Below are positions 27,225 to 34,037 of a stretch of 64,000 bases of DNA, one piece after another. Both the position numbers and the translations under genes were made by a program. The DNA is taken from positions 1,302,001 to 1,366,000 of the forward strand of contig CAVWRA010000006.1 in NCBI GenBank assembly GCA_963757265.1, written 5' to 3'. Below the pieces are notes generated by a model. The model was not told the DNA's origin. It did not search any database and saw nothing but the letters and a program-made list of their open reading frames with translations. The stretch is from CAIVVT01 sp963757265. Lineage in GTDB: Bacteria > Acidobacteriota > Terriglobia > Bryobacterales > Bryobacteraceae. Numbering within the stretch: the first letter of the stretch is position 1; each line of letters starts with the position of its first letter.

Positions 27225-27530
27225 CTAAGACGATCCTGAACCAGTCAGCATGTCGTTGATGATCGAATCGGCCACCTTCTCCGGAGCCGGATTGTAGTGG
27301 CCACTCTGATACAGCTTGGCCAACTCGGCGACCTTCGATGCCCCTTCGGGCGCGGCATTCAAGTTGCCCACCTGATCGGCAACGGCCGAAAGGTGGACTG
27401 CATCTGTTCCGGTAACTAGCTCCCCGGGCTTGGCATTGGGCGCGCCATGCTGCGTGGCGGATTGGACATTCTGGCTGGCGCCAGTAGCGGCCGGACCGAT
27501 CCCCGAGAGTTGATTGTCATCGATGCGCAT
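27225..27530 (-). CDS. flgM: anti-sigma-28 factor FlgM
   Basis: 101 residues. The N-terminus is disordered and polar, and the C-terminal half has the FlgM pattern (DAVHLSAVADQVGNL, SKVAELAKLYQSGHYNPAPE, KVADSIINDML), matching the VAxLKxxIxxGxYxVDxxxVAxxxI consensus. FlgM holds sigma-28 (FliA) inactive until it is exported through the finished hook. A consensus-perfect sigma-28 promoter stands upstream, so sigma-28 would drive its own inhibitor and the junction proteins. Confidence 0.92.
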   Translation of the reverse strand: MRIDDNQLSGIGPAATGASQNVQSATQHGAPNAKPGELVTGTDAVHLSAVADQVGNLNAAPEGASKVAELAKLYQSGHYNPAPEKVADSIINDMLTGSGSS

Positions 27531-27580
27531 CGAAGTTGCCCCGATTCGAGTGATCTCTCAATCCGGGCCTCCTATGCACT

Positions 27581-27607
27581 TTATCGGCACTCGGCCGATA
27601 AACTTTA
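27581..27607 (-). promoter_or_regulatory. sigma-28 (FliA) promoter of the flgMNKL operon
   Basis: On the minus strand, TAAAGTTT (27607-27600), 11 bases, then GCCGATAA (27588-27581). All 16 positions and the spacing equal the enterobacterial FliA consensus. The start would lie near 27574, about 44 bases before the flgM ATG. The -10 element also pairs as a perfect 8-base inverted repeat with TTATCGGC inside the spacer. Confidence 0.9.
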
Positions 27608-27731
27608 GGCCTTGTTCCCTATTATCCCGCCAGGCAGAACAAACCAGATTCTCAATCGGCCTCGCGGGCGGGCTCGTTGCTTCTCCGCCTAACCCCGCCT
27701 ACCCACCTTACGCCGGCTTGCTGCGGCCGGC

Positions 27732-28070
27732 TTATAGCAGCGCTTTCCACCAGGTCTTAGTTCTTGTCGCAGCCGGATGCAGGCTCGACGGGGCTTCCCT
27801 GGCGCCCACTCGTAACCTGTAATCCTCCAGCAGGGATTCCGCACTAAAGCCAATCTGCTCTGCGTATTGCCGTATGTAACTCAGATCGAAAATACCGCCC
27901 GGCAGACGGTGGTAGGCGCGCTCCTCGATGGCCTCCAGGAAATGCTTGCTGATCTTGGTCCGCTCGCAGATGACCTCCAGGCTCACGCCCGTCCGGATGC
28001 GGTGGCCTCGCGCATCCGGATGGCGTACGGAGGCGCGTTCAAACCTGGGTGCCATTTGCGCAGTCGCCAT
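27732..28070 (-). CDS. RodZ-type helix-turn-helix (HTH_25) protein without membrane segment
   Basis: 112 residues. The central part matches the cytoplasmic HTH of RodZ (TGVSLEVICERTKISKHFLE, AIEERAYHRLPGGIFDLSYI, RQYAEQIGFSAESLLEDY). RodZ itself continues into a transmembrane helix and periplasmic domain; here the protein stops ~25 residues after the HTH, so it is a free-standing HTH. It could be a small DNA-binding or MreB-interacting protein. It sits on the same strand upstream of the flagellar operon but behind its own gap, and I see no evidence that they are co-transcribed. Confidence 0.8.
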   Translation of the reverse strand: MATAQMAPRFERASVRHPDARGHRIRTGVSLEVICERTKISKHFLEAIEERAYHRLPGGIFDLSYIRQYAEQIGFSAESLLEDYRLRVGAREAPSSLHPAATRTKTWWKALL

Positions 28071-28138
28071 GAAAATCTCCCGCAGAAAACGAGCATACCA
28101 TCCGGCGATCCGATTTTGCTGTCACAGTTCCATGAAAT

Positions 28139-28479
28139 TTACTGAATGTGCCACCCAGGCCCCAGCGGGCGCCCGAGCCTTTCTAATCCCTTCGAAGTGG
28201 GGATGAGTGGCAGGCCGTGTGTCTGACGGCTGAGCTTCCAGCGGCCCGTATTCGTTATCCCTTGCACTGATTCCAGACAATGCGACCGCATTGGCCAGCG
28301 GGGACAGCCGGACCTGTCCGGGACGGGATCTCCGACCGAGATCCGGCGCCTCGGAGCCGTCATCACGGCTGCTCGTGAGCAGCACGCTCGGCGGCCACCG
28401 GCAGGAACGTGGGCGCGCCACACCACGGCCCGACCGCAAACAACGGCAGCCCGGCCCGCGTGAACACGCCTGGACGGTC
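28139..28479. other. non-coding or decayed stretch downstream of a frameshifted gene
   Basis: The minus-strand frame of the upstream gene stays open through here only because of its frameshift; the translation is low-complexity (Arg/Gly/Ala rich) and matches nothing I know. No hairpin with T tract, RNA gene or repeat is evident. Confidence 0.5.
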
Positions 28480-29143
28480 TCACTGCGGCGTAGCGGCCAG
28501 CGTCGCCAGGGCCGGCCGGTGCTCGCGCGCTTTCGCGTAGTCGGCCGACAACTGGCGGCTGATCCGTTCCGCGACGTCGGCCGCCGCGCCATGGAACTTC
28601 GCCCCCTGGCTCTCCTGAATTGTTCGACCAGATCACGTCGCCGTCCCGATTGACCAGCCGGACCGAGGCCGAGGCCTCATGTCTGCGCTCCTGTTTATGA
28701 ACGCTCTCGTGGTCGCCAATCGAAACCCCGGGCACGATGGAGCCGTTGCTGCGCGTGTAGCCTGAGGAACCGGTCGGCGACACCCGGGCCGTGATGCCGT
28801 CGCTGCTCTGAAAATTCTCGTTGAAAATCAGGTCCTCGGCACTGCCTCGCAGCAGGGCATCCGCGTGCTCCGCATTCTCCGTGAGCGCGAACAGATTGGT
28901 CTTCTGGAGCGTGGCGATCACCATGTCGCGGATCTGTTCCGATCCCTCACCGCCGCCGAACCGCTCCACGTACACCCGTTTAATGCCCACCAGTTGATCC
29001 AGCGGTGACTTTCCCTCGGAGTTGTCCACCGGCGTCTTCTTCACACCGACAATTGGTTGCAGCGCGAGATTCGCGCCCGGCACTTGCGCTCGCAGCGTCC
29101 CTGCCGCCAACAGGGACGCCAGCGCGAGATTGCGCCAAGACAT
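28480..29143 (-). pseudogene. exported protein of unknown function, interrupted by a frameshift
   Basis: The gene starts at the ATG at 29143 with a signal peptide (MSWRNLALASLLAAGTLRAQ). It runs through a domain with VGIKRVYVERFGGGEGSEQI, MVIATLQKTNLFALTENAEH and ADALLRGSAEDLIF to DGDVIWSN. Near 28614-28625 the frame is lost. One frame over, the sequence continues QESQGAKFHGAAADVAERIS and RQLSADYAKAREHRPALATL to a TGA at 28480-28482, giving a natural ending and a product of about 220 residues. Read in the original frame, the product is an unlikely 334-residue protein with an Arg/Gly-rich tail. Either a recent mutation or a sequencing error. The family occurs widely in acidobacteria; role unknown, perhaps an envelope protein assembled with the upstream gene product. 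Confidence 0.7.
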
Positions 29144-29599
29144 TCATTTTCCAGCCTTTCTCGCCTCATCATCCTGGTAAGTGACCTTACGGCCGGTGCG
29201 CGCTTCCAGACTGACCAGAAGCGACCGGACGTCATCCTTGTTAACCCGGAACAGCAGTGCCTGCTGCTGCCCATCTTCCAATTCGAAGCCCACAGTGACA
29301 TAGTGATCCCGCTTTTTCGTCAATACGAAAAGCGGCGACAGAAGGACGCCCTCCAGTATGCGGCGGTCGGCCCTCTGTCCATATTCCAACTGGTTGATCC
29401 GTTCGTACGGGACGCGGATCATGTTTTTCTTGGTATAGAAAACGAGAGAAATCGGATCGGTGGTCACGAGCCAGCCCGTTGTTCGCGGGCTCAGACTGGC
29501 CAGCGTTCCCCCCAAGTACTCCACGGCGCTGCCCGGACGCTCAGCCGGACTGGAGGCGCACGCGAACATCAGCAGCAGCATGAGAGACACGACTCGCAT
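29144..29599 (-). CDS. exported protein of unknown function with PH-like or Sm-like beta domain
   Basis: 151 residues with a hydrophobic signal containing Cys14 (MRVVSLMLLLMFAC). This might be a lipobox, but the residues around it fit poorly. The remainder is a beta-rich small domain (VEYLGGTLASLSPRTTGWLV, IRVPYERINQLEYGQRADRR, DHYVTVGFELEDGQQQALLF), typical of DUF-type acidobacterial exported proteins. Its TGA stop is immediately followed by the ATG of the frameshifted gene (TGAATG), so the two were made as a coupled pair. Confidence 0.7.
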   Translation of the reverse strand: MRVVSLMLLLMFACASSPAERPGSAVEYLGGTLASLSPRTTGWLVTTDPISLVFYTKKNMIRVPYERINQLEYGQRADRRILEGVLLSPLFVLTKKRDHYVTVGFELEDGQQQALLFRVNKDDVRSLLVSLEARTGRKVTYQDDEARKAGK

Positions 29600-29790
29600 G
29601 GAACCGCTCCGGTTCTCCAGCTTAGTTAGTGCCCCAACTGGTTCTTTTTCTCAGGCCGTCCGCATATTTTTCAGAAAAAGCTCGCAACATCTCTTTCCTG
29701 CTTGCAGGTTGACTCGCGGCGCCGGGCTCGCGTATCGCTCGGGCGCATCGCGGACGACTCGAGTTTTGGTATCTTTGATAGGAGAGAACT

Positions 29791-29866
29791 GGCCAGGTAG
29801 CTCAGTTGGTAGAGCGCGGCCCTGAAAAGGCCGGCGTCGGCGGTTCAAGTCCGTCCCTGGCCACCA
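29791..29866 (+). tRNA. tRNA-Phe (GAA)
   Basis: A 76-base cloverleaf with encoded CCA (29864-29866). The acceptor GGCCAGG pairs with CCTGGCC, the D arm is GCTC...GAGC, the anticodon stem CGGCC/GGCCG encloses the loop CTGAAAA with anticodon GAA, and the T arm GGCGG TTCAAGT CCGTC has one G-U pair. Confidence 0.96.
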
Positions 29867-30125
29867 TCTTTTCAAGCACTTACAGTCGCTCCCCACTTGA
29901 GTTTCGGTCCAATTCGGGCTCGCCGGTTGTGCTCCAGGCCCGATCTCAAGACACGCACGAGCAGCCTGTCCTCCTAAGCCAAGGAGCCCTCCGCGCCTCC
30001 GCAGGTTGATGCCGGGGGCCCTTCGGCCAGAGCATAACCAAGAATTTTCTCGCCGGCTTCCGCCCGTCTCTTGATCGCCTCCCCGCTTTCCGCCGCCACC
30101 AACTGCCCCATCGTCTCCGCCAGCG

Positions 30126-30242
30126 GCTCGAGCGCCGGCCGTCGATGACGCTCCCGTCTGCTCCGAGTGCGGCGGCCTGATGACCCGCAACGGCTCCTGC
30201 TACAAGTACGAAAACTGCGGCGGCACCAGCGGCTGCTCCTAA
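30126..30242 (+). pseudogene. nrdJ: 3' remnant of class II (B12-dependent) ribonucleotide reductase
   Basis: The plus-strand frame reads DDAPVCSECGGLMTRNGSCY then KYENCGGTSGCS and a TAA at 30240-30242. This is the C-terminal cysteine-rich tail of NrdJ, which carries two CxxC pairs and the terminal GCS and re-reduces the active site. Nothing upstream of about 30126 resembles the 700+ residue catalytic part. One CxxC has become YENC, losing a cysteine. It is a scrap left by a deletion or rearrangement. Confidence 0.75.
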
Positions 30243-30292
30243 CGCGAGCCTTGCGCCCAGACGCGGGGGCGGGGCGCAAACACAATTCTGAA

Positions 30293-30352
30293 GGAACAAA
30301 GCCAATTGTTGACTTTGTTTTTTAGAATGAATAACTTAATAGGCTATCTTTC
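30293..30352 (+). repeat. dispersed repeat, copy 1 (second copy at 46363-46422)
   Basis: 60 bases about 85% identical to the second copy, beginning with a perfectly shared 24-base block (GGAACAAAGCCAATTGTTGA plus CTTT). In this copy 30295-30319 forms a near-perfect 25-base inverted repeat (AACAAAG...CTTTGTT) followed by a T run. Both copies stand in gene-free DNA and are AT-rich against the GC-rich background. Confidence 0.75.
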
Positions 30353-31238
30353 GGGTAGGTTTTCGCTTCATGTTCATTTTCCAAGGGGCTCAGATGGAGG
30401 GCTGCGGGGGCGCGCGTTCAGCCCAGCTTAGAGGCATTCTCAAGGTCTGGGCTGCGGCGTCGGGCGAAGGGGTTTGAGGGCGGAGTCCGCGGGATTGTCC
30501 CCGGGTTGCGGGTGTGGGGTGGGTCGTTTCCTCTTTGCCTAATTGCGCTTTGCCGGCGTTGGAGTGGGCTTTGGGCGGGTGCACGAAGGCCTTAAATCGA
30601 GGGGTGATTCGGAGGGATTTTCGGGCATAGTTGTGCCTCAGGAGGGCGCACGGGTGCTTCACGTGGACGATGTTTCGGAGGGATTCTGAACCAATAAAAT
30701 CTCAGGGCGGAGCAGTGACCAGAGGGTGTCTTCCCAGCGCTGACCCTGGATGCTCCGCTTTGCACGACGGCGTCTCCCAGCTCGCAATGGCCTGGAGGCC
30801 CGCCACAACCCCGCTTTCCTGTGGGGTGGAAGATAGCGAATTTGTTCACGCGATCACTAGACCGGCCATCGCCCGTTCCGCCCAAGAGGATGGCGTTCAG
30901 GGTAATCGCTAGCCACCCGGATCCCATCCTGGGGGATCGGACCGAAGTCCAGAAAGCCGGAAGGCTGCTACTCGAGGCCTTTCGCCGCCTGCGAGTTGGG
31001 ATTGAGATGCTGGCCAGCAATTGCTCTACCCACAGACAGCAAAACACGGCGGGTCAGGGGGCAAGCGGGAGTCTCGCGGAAGGCATTGATAGTAAGCGAA
31101 ATATAATTCTCGATCGGGCGTGAATGCCTCATGCCGCCCCTCCGGGATCGGCACAACGAGGGATGAAGAAGCCGATCCGCAGTTCCTGGCCCAGTCCCGA
31201 GGGCTGGCGAGGCGTCAAATCAATAAACTGCTGATTCT
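30353..31238. other. gene-poor stretch
   Basis: About 890 bases. The open frames here have no recognisable domain, no Shine-Dalgarno and odd composition, so I call no gene. A short direct repeat (TTCGGAGGGATT) occurs near 30608 and 30672. With the nrdJ scrap before it and the cysK scrap after it, this looks like a decayed or rearranged segment. Confidence 0.5.
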
Positions 31239-31511
31239 GTGTCTGTAATGAATCGGCTTCTTCGAAGGATCTTGAACACGAAGATCTATGACGAGATCGT
31301 GCGCGTCAGGAACGAGGACGCCCTCGAGACCGCACGCCGCGCGGCGAGGGAAGAAGGTCTGCTGGTCGGCATCTCCTCCGGCGCGGCGCTGTGGGCCGCC
31401 GTCCAGGTTGCCAAACGCCCGGAGAGCAGCGGCAAGCTCATTGTGGCGATCGTCCCCTCTTTCGGAGAGCGTTACCTGAGCACCGTCCTGTTCGCGGATC
31501 TGGCAATCTAG
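31239..31511 (+). pseudogene. cysK: C-terminal fragment of cysteine synthase
   Basis: From about 31265 the frame reads ILNTKIYDEIVRVRNEDALE, TARRAAREEGLLVGISSGAA and IVAIVPSFGERYLST, the last ~80 residues of the PLP-dependent O-acetylserine sulfhydrylase. The N-terminal ~225 residues, including the PLP lysine and the substrate loop, are absent; the eight codons before ILNTK are unrelated. cysE starts 5 bases after its TAG, so the fragment is the 3' stump of a former cysK-cysE operon. It cannot be a working enzyme. Confidence 0.88.
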
Positions 31512-31516
31512 TGTGA

Positions 31517-32227
31517 ATGAACCCGATCCGAGCCATCCGGCGGGACATTCGGTCAGTCCAGCGGCGCGATCCGGCGGCGCGAGGCGCAATCGAGGTGTTC
31601 CTGTGTTATTCCGGGTTGCACGCCATTTGGGCGCACCGACTCGCGCACTGGCTGTGGCGCCACGGCTTGCGTTTCCTGGCGCGGATTGTCTCCCAGACCA
31701 GCAAGGTAATCACCAGCATCGAGATCCACCCTGGCGCTCAGATCGGTCCGGGTTTGTTCGTTGACCATGGAGTGGGAGTGGTCATCGGCGAAACGGCCGA
31801 AGTCGGCGCCGACGTCACGCTCTACCACGGGGTAACCTTGGGTGGCACCAGCCTGGAGAAGGGCAAGCGCCACCCCACGCTCGGCGACCGGGTGGTCGTG
31901 GGTGCAGGCGCGAAACTTTTGGGCGCGATCGAGATCGGCGACGACAGCCGCATCGGCGCCAACTCCGTGGTGGTCCATTCCGTGCCGCCTAACTCGGTCG
32001 TCGTCGGCGTGCCGGGACGCATCGTCATCCGCTCCCGCGCCCATCAGCCGCAGGACGCCCCTGATTTGCACCACGAGATCATGCCCGACACGTTGGGTGC
32101 GACCGTCGCCTCGCTGTTGGCGCGCATCGAGCGCCTGGAAAAGAACGTTCCGCCGGGCGAGCCCCCTCCGCACACCCCCGAGCCCGACGCCCAGGGCGCA
32201 TGGCACGGCGAGGACTTCTCTATCTAG
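31517..32227 (+). CDS. cysE: serine O-acetyltransferase (EpsC/CysE type)
   Basis: 236 residues. The N-terminus carries the helical SATase domain in the short EpsC form (MNPIRAIRRDIRSVQRRDPA, HAIWAHRLAHWLWR). The left-handed hexapeptide-repeat helix has the catalytic and acetyl-CoA-site motifs IEIHPGAQIGPGLFVDHGVG, VVIGETAEVGADVTLYHGVT, LGGTSLEKGKRHPTLGDRVV and AGAKLLGAIEIGDDSRIGAN. A Pro-rich tail follows. It makes O-acetylserine from serine and acetyl-CoA, the first step of cysteine synthesis. Its usual partner cysK is only a stump upstream, so the sulfhydrylase must be encoded elsewhere. Its end overlaps the convergent trans-sulfuration fragment. Confidence 0.95.
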   Translation: MNPIRAIRRDIRSVQRRDPAARGAIEVFLCYSGLHAIWAHRLAHWLWRHGLRFLARIVSQTSKVITSIEIHPGAQIGPGLFVDHGVGVVIGETAEVGADVTLYHGVTLGGTSLEKGKRHPTLGDRVVVGAGAKLLGAIEIGDDSRIGANSVVVHSVPPNSVVVGVPGRIVIRSRAHQPQDAPDLHHEIMPDTLGATVASLLARIERLEKNVPPGEPPPHTPEPDAQGAWHGEDFSI

Positions 32228-32387
32228 CGGGCTTCAAGGCTTGATCCAGGTCCTCGATCAGGTCGTCGATGTGCTCGAGGCCGACCGAGAGCCGGATCAG
32301 ATCGTCTGTTATCCCCATCCGGCGCCGCACGCCCGCCCCTAAGAGAGGCTGCGATGTCAGCCGCACATTCCACTTCAACGCGTTCAT
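32220..32387 (-). pseudogene. C-terminal fragment of a trans-sulfuration PLP enzyme (cystathionine gamma-synthase/lyase type)
   Basis: A 55-codon minus-strand frame ends in MGITDDLIRLSVGLEHIDDL and IEDLDQAL. This is the signature C-terminus of the Cys/Met-metabolism PLP family (MetB, MetC, CGL, MetZ). The ~330 upstream residues with the PLP lysine are missing. It converges with cysE, overlapping its last bases. It fits a deletion between a former metB-like gene and the moeB-like gene that lies next on the same strand. Confidence 0.78.
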
Positions 32388-32439
32388 TTATCCGGAGTTG
32401 CCGGAATTCCTCAGAGACGGTGTTGATGCTGCCGGCGGA

Positions 32440-33594
32440 TCAGTACCTGGGCACGGAGGGGTCCACCTGATCGCTCCAGGCGATGATTCCGCCGGTCATG
32501 TTCAGCACGTCGGTATAGCCTCTCTCCAGCAGGAACTGGGCGGCTTGAGCGCCGCGGCCGCCCATCTTGCAGTGGACCACGATGGGGCGCGAGCGGTCGA
32601 TCTCGGCGAGGCGGTCGCCTAACTGGCCGAGCGGGATCAGCCGGGCCTGGGGGATGCGACAGATCTGGTACTCGTGGGGCTCCCGGACGTCAATCAGCTG
32701 GAAATCCTCCTGGCGGTCGAGTCTGGCCTTCACGTCGGCGGGCGAGATGTCGCCTTTGGCGGGGGCGGCCGGGGCCGCGGACGCCTTGGGCAGGCCGCAG
32801 AACTGGTGGTAGTCGATGAGATGTGTGATCGTGCGATTGGGTCCGCACATGGGGCAATCGGGGCTTTTGCGCAGCTTCAACTCGCGGAAGCGCATGTCGA
32901 GGGCGTCGCAGAGCAGAAGGCGGCCCTTGAGCGGGATGCCCAGGCCGAGGATCAGCTTGACGACCTCGGTGGCCTGGATCAGGCCGATGATGCCGGGCAG
33001 GATGCCCAGCACGCCGCCCTCGGCGCAGCTGGGGACAAGGCCGGGCGACGGCGGTTCCGGGTACAGGCAACGGTAGCACGGCGCGTCCGCGGTGGCGAAA
33101 ACGGAGGCCTGGCCCTCGAAGCGGAAGACGCTGCCATAGACGTTGGGCTTGCCGAGCAGGACGCAGGCGTCGTTGACGAGGTAGCGCGTGGGGAAGTTGT
33201 CGGTGCCGTCGGCGACGATGTCGTAGTCCCTGATGATGTCGAGGGCGTTCTCACTCGAGAGGACGACCTCATGGCGGATGACCTGGACGTTGGGATTGAG
33301 CTCAGCGATGGAGGCCGCGGCGGATTCGATCTTCTGGCGGCCGATATCGCTGCTGCCGTGGATGACCTGGCGCTGCAGGTTGGAGCGGTCGACGACGTCG
33401 AAGTCGACCAGGCCGAGCGTGCCGACCCCGGCGGCGGAGAGATACAGCGCGAGCGGCGCGCCGAGGCCGCCGGCGCCCACCAGGAGGACCCGCGCGTTCT
33501 TGAGCTTGAGCTGACCGTCGACGCCCACCTCCGGCAGCATGAGGTGCCGGCTATAGCGTTCAATCTCCTCGCGGGACAGTTCGGTAGCGCTCAC
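32440..33594 (-). CDS. moeB: MoeB/ThiF-type E1-like adenylyltransferase fused to rhodanese
   Basis: 384 residues. The E1 domain (about 1-255) has RYSRHLMLPEVGVDGQLKLK, the ATP-loop GAGGLGAP (residues 40-47), DFDVVDRSNLQRQ, two zinc CxxC pairs (CYRC, CPMC) and the PSCAEGGVLG cysteine. The rhodanese domain (about 280-384) has LIDVREPHEYQI and the active-site loop HCKMGGRG. Such MoeZ-like fusions adenylate and thiocarboxylate small sulfur carriers (MoaD, ThiS or CysO types). The start is a GTG at 33592-33594 that overlaps the TGA of the upstream carrier-like gene. With the damaged carrier next door, the intact ThiS at 43.8-44.0 kb is a possible client; that is inference. Confidence 0.94.
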   Translation of the reverse strand: MSATELSREEIERYSRHLMLPEVGVDGQLKLKNARVLLVGAGGLGAPLALYLSAAGVGTLGLVDFDVVDRSNLQRQVIHGSSDIGRQKIESAAASIAELNPNVQVIRHEVVLSSENALDIIRDYDIVADGTDNFPTRYLVNDACVLLGKPNVYGSVFRFEGQASVFATADAPCYRCLYPEPPSPGLVPSCAEGGVLGILPGIIGLIQATEVVKLILGLGIPLKGRLLLCDALDMRFRELKLRKSPDCPMCGPNRTITHLIDYHQFCGLPKASAAPAAPAKGDISPADVKARLDRQEDFQLIDVREPHEYQICRIPQARLIPLGQLGDRLAEIDRSRPIVVHCKMGGRGAQAAQFLLERGYTDVLNMTGGIIAWSDQVDPSVPRY

Positions 33595-33881
33595 TGGCGG
33601 CCTCCGGCGATGCTGGGCACGATGGCCAGCGTGTCGCCCGGCGCCAGGGGCGTCTGGCCGCGCTGGCGGAGGCGGATGTCGTCGTCGTTGGCGACGGCCA
33701 GATCGTCAGCAAGGTCCTCCGGGATACGGTCACCCAAGCTGATGGCCCATGACCTCTTTGCTTTGTACTCGTGGATCGGGGCGATCACGGATTGGAAGCG
33801 GGAAGCGGAGAAGATCAGCACGTCGTACAGGGTACACGATCCGCCGCCATCCCACGGTGGCATGAAGTCAGGCGCGCTCAT
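33591..33881 (-). CDS. MoaD/ThiS-like sulfur carrier, apparently chimeric or N-terminally damaged
   Basis: 96 residues. Only the last ~35 match sulfur carriers of the beta-grasp type (VANDDDIRLRQRGQTPLAPG, DTLAIVPSIAGG). The C-terminal diglycine that should be the carrier end is followed by two more residues (GGRQ), so it is not free; some CysO or MoaD proteins need this removed. The first ~60 residues (MSAPDFMPPWDGGGSCTLYD) do not resemble the beta-grasp N-terminus. The gene overlaps the start of moeB by 4 bases (GTGA), the normal arrangement for a carrier and its activator. Probably a damaged cysO/moaD-like gene. Confidence 0.55.
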   Translation of the reverse strand: MSAPDFMPPWDGGGSCTLYDVLIFSASRFQSVIAPIHEYKAKRSWAISLGDRIPEDLADDLAVANDDDIRLRQRGQTPLAPGDTLAIVPSIAGGRQ

Positions 33882-34037
33882 TTTTCACCCCCTGCCCGGC
33901 CAACACGGAAACAGAACACGGCCACGAGCCGCGGTCGCACTTCCACCGCATGATAAAGTCGGAAAGGACAGCCAGAGATCCTCGCCCTGTCGAGCGGGGG
34001 CGAGTTGCCCCTGCGCGCTGACCCTGGAGAATCCATA

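Noticed and set aside
29990..30120. A minus-strand helical frame (LAETMGQLVAAESGEAIKRR) before the nrdJ scrap
   Set aside because: It looks coding-like for about 40 residues but I cannot assign it to a family or find a start, so I do not list it as a gene.
30390..31047. Minus-strand open frames of 90 and 151 codons in the gene-poor stretch
   Set aside because: No Shine-Dalgarno, no domain, odd composition and overlapping each other; more likely chance frames in GC-rich DNA.
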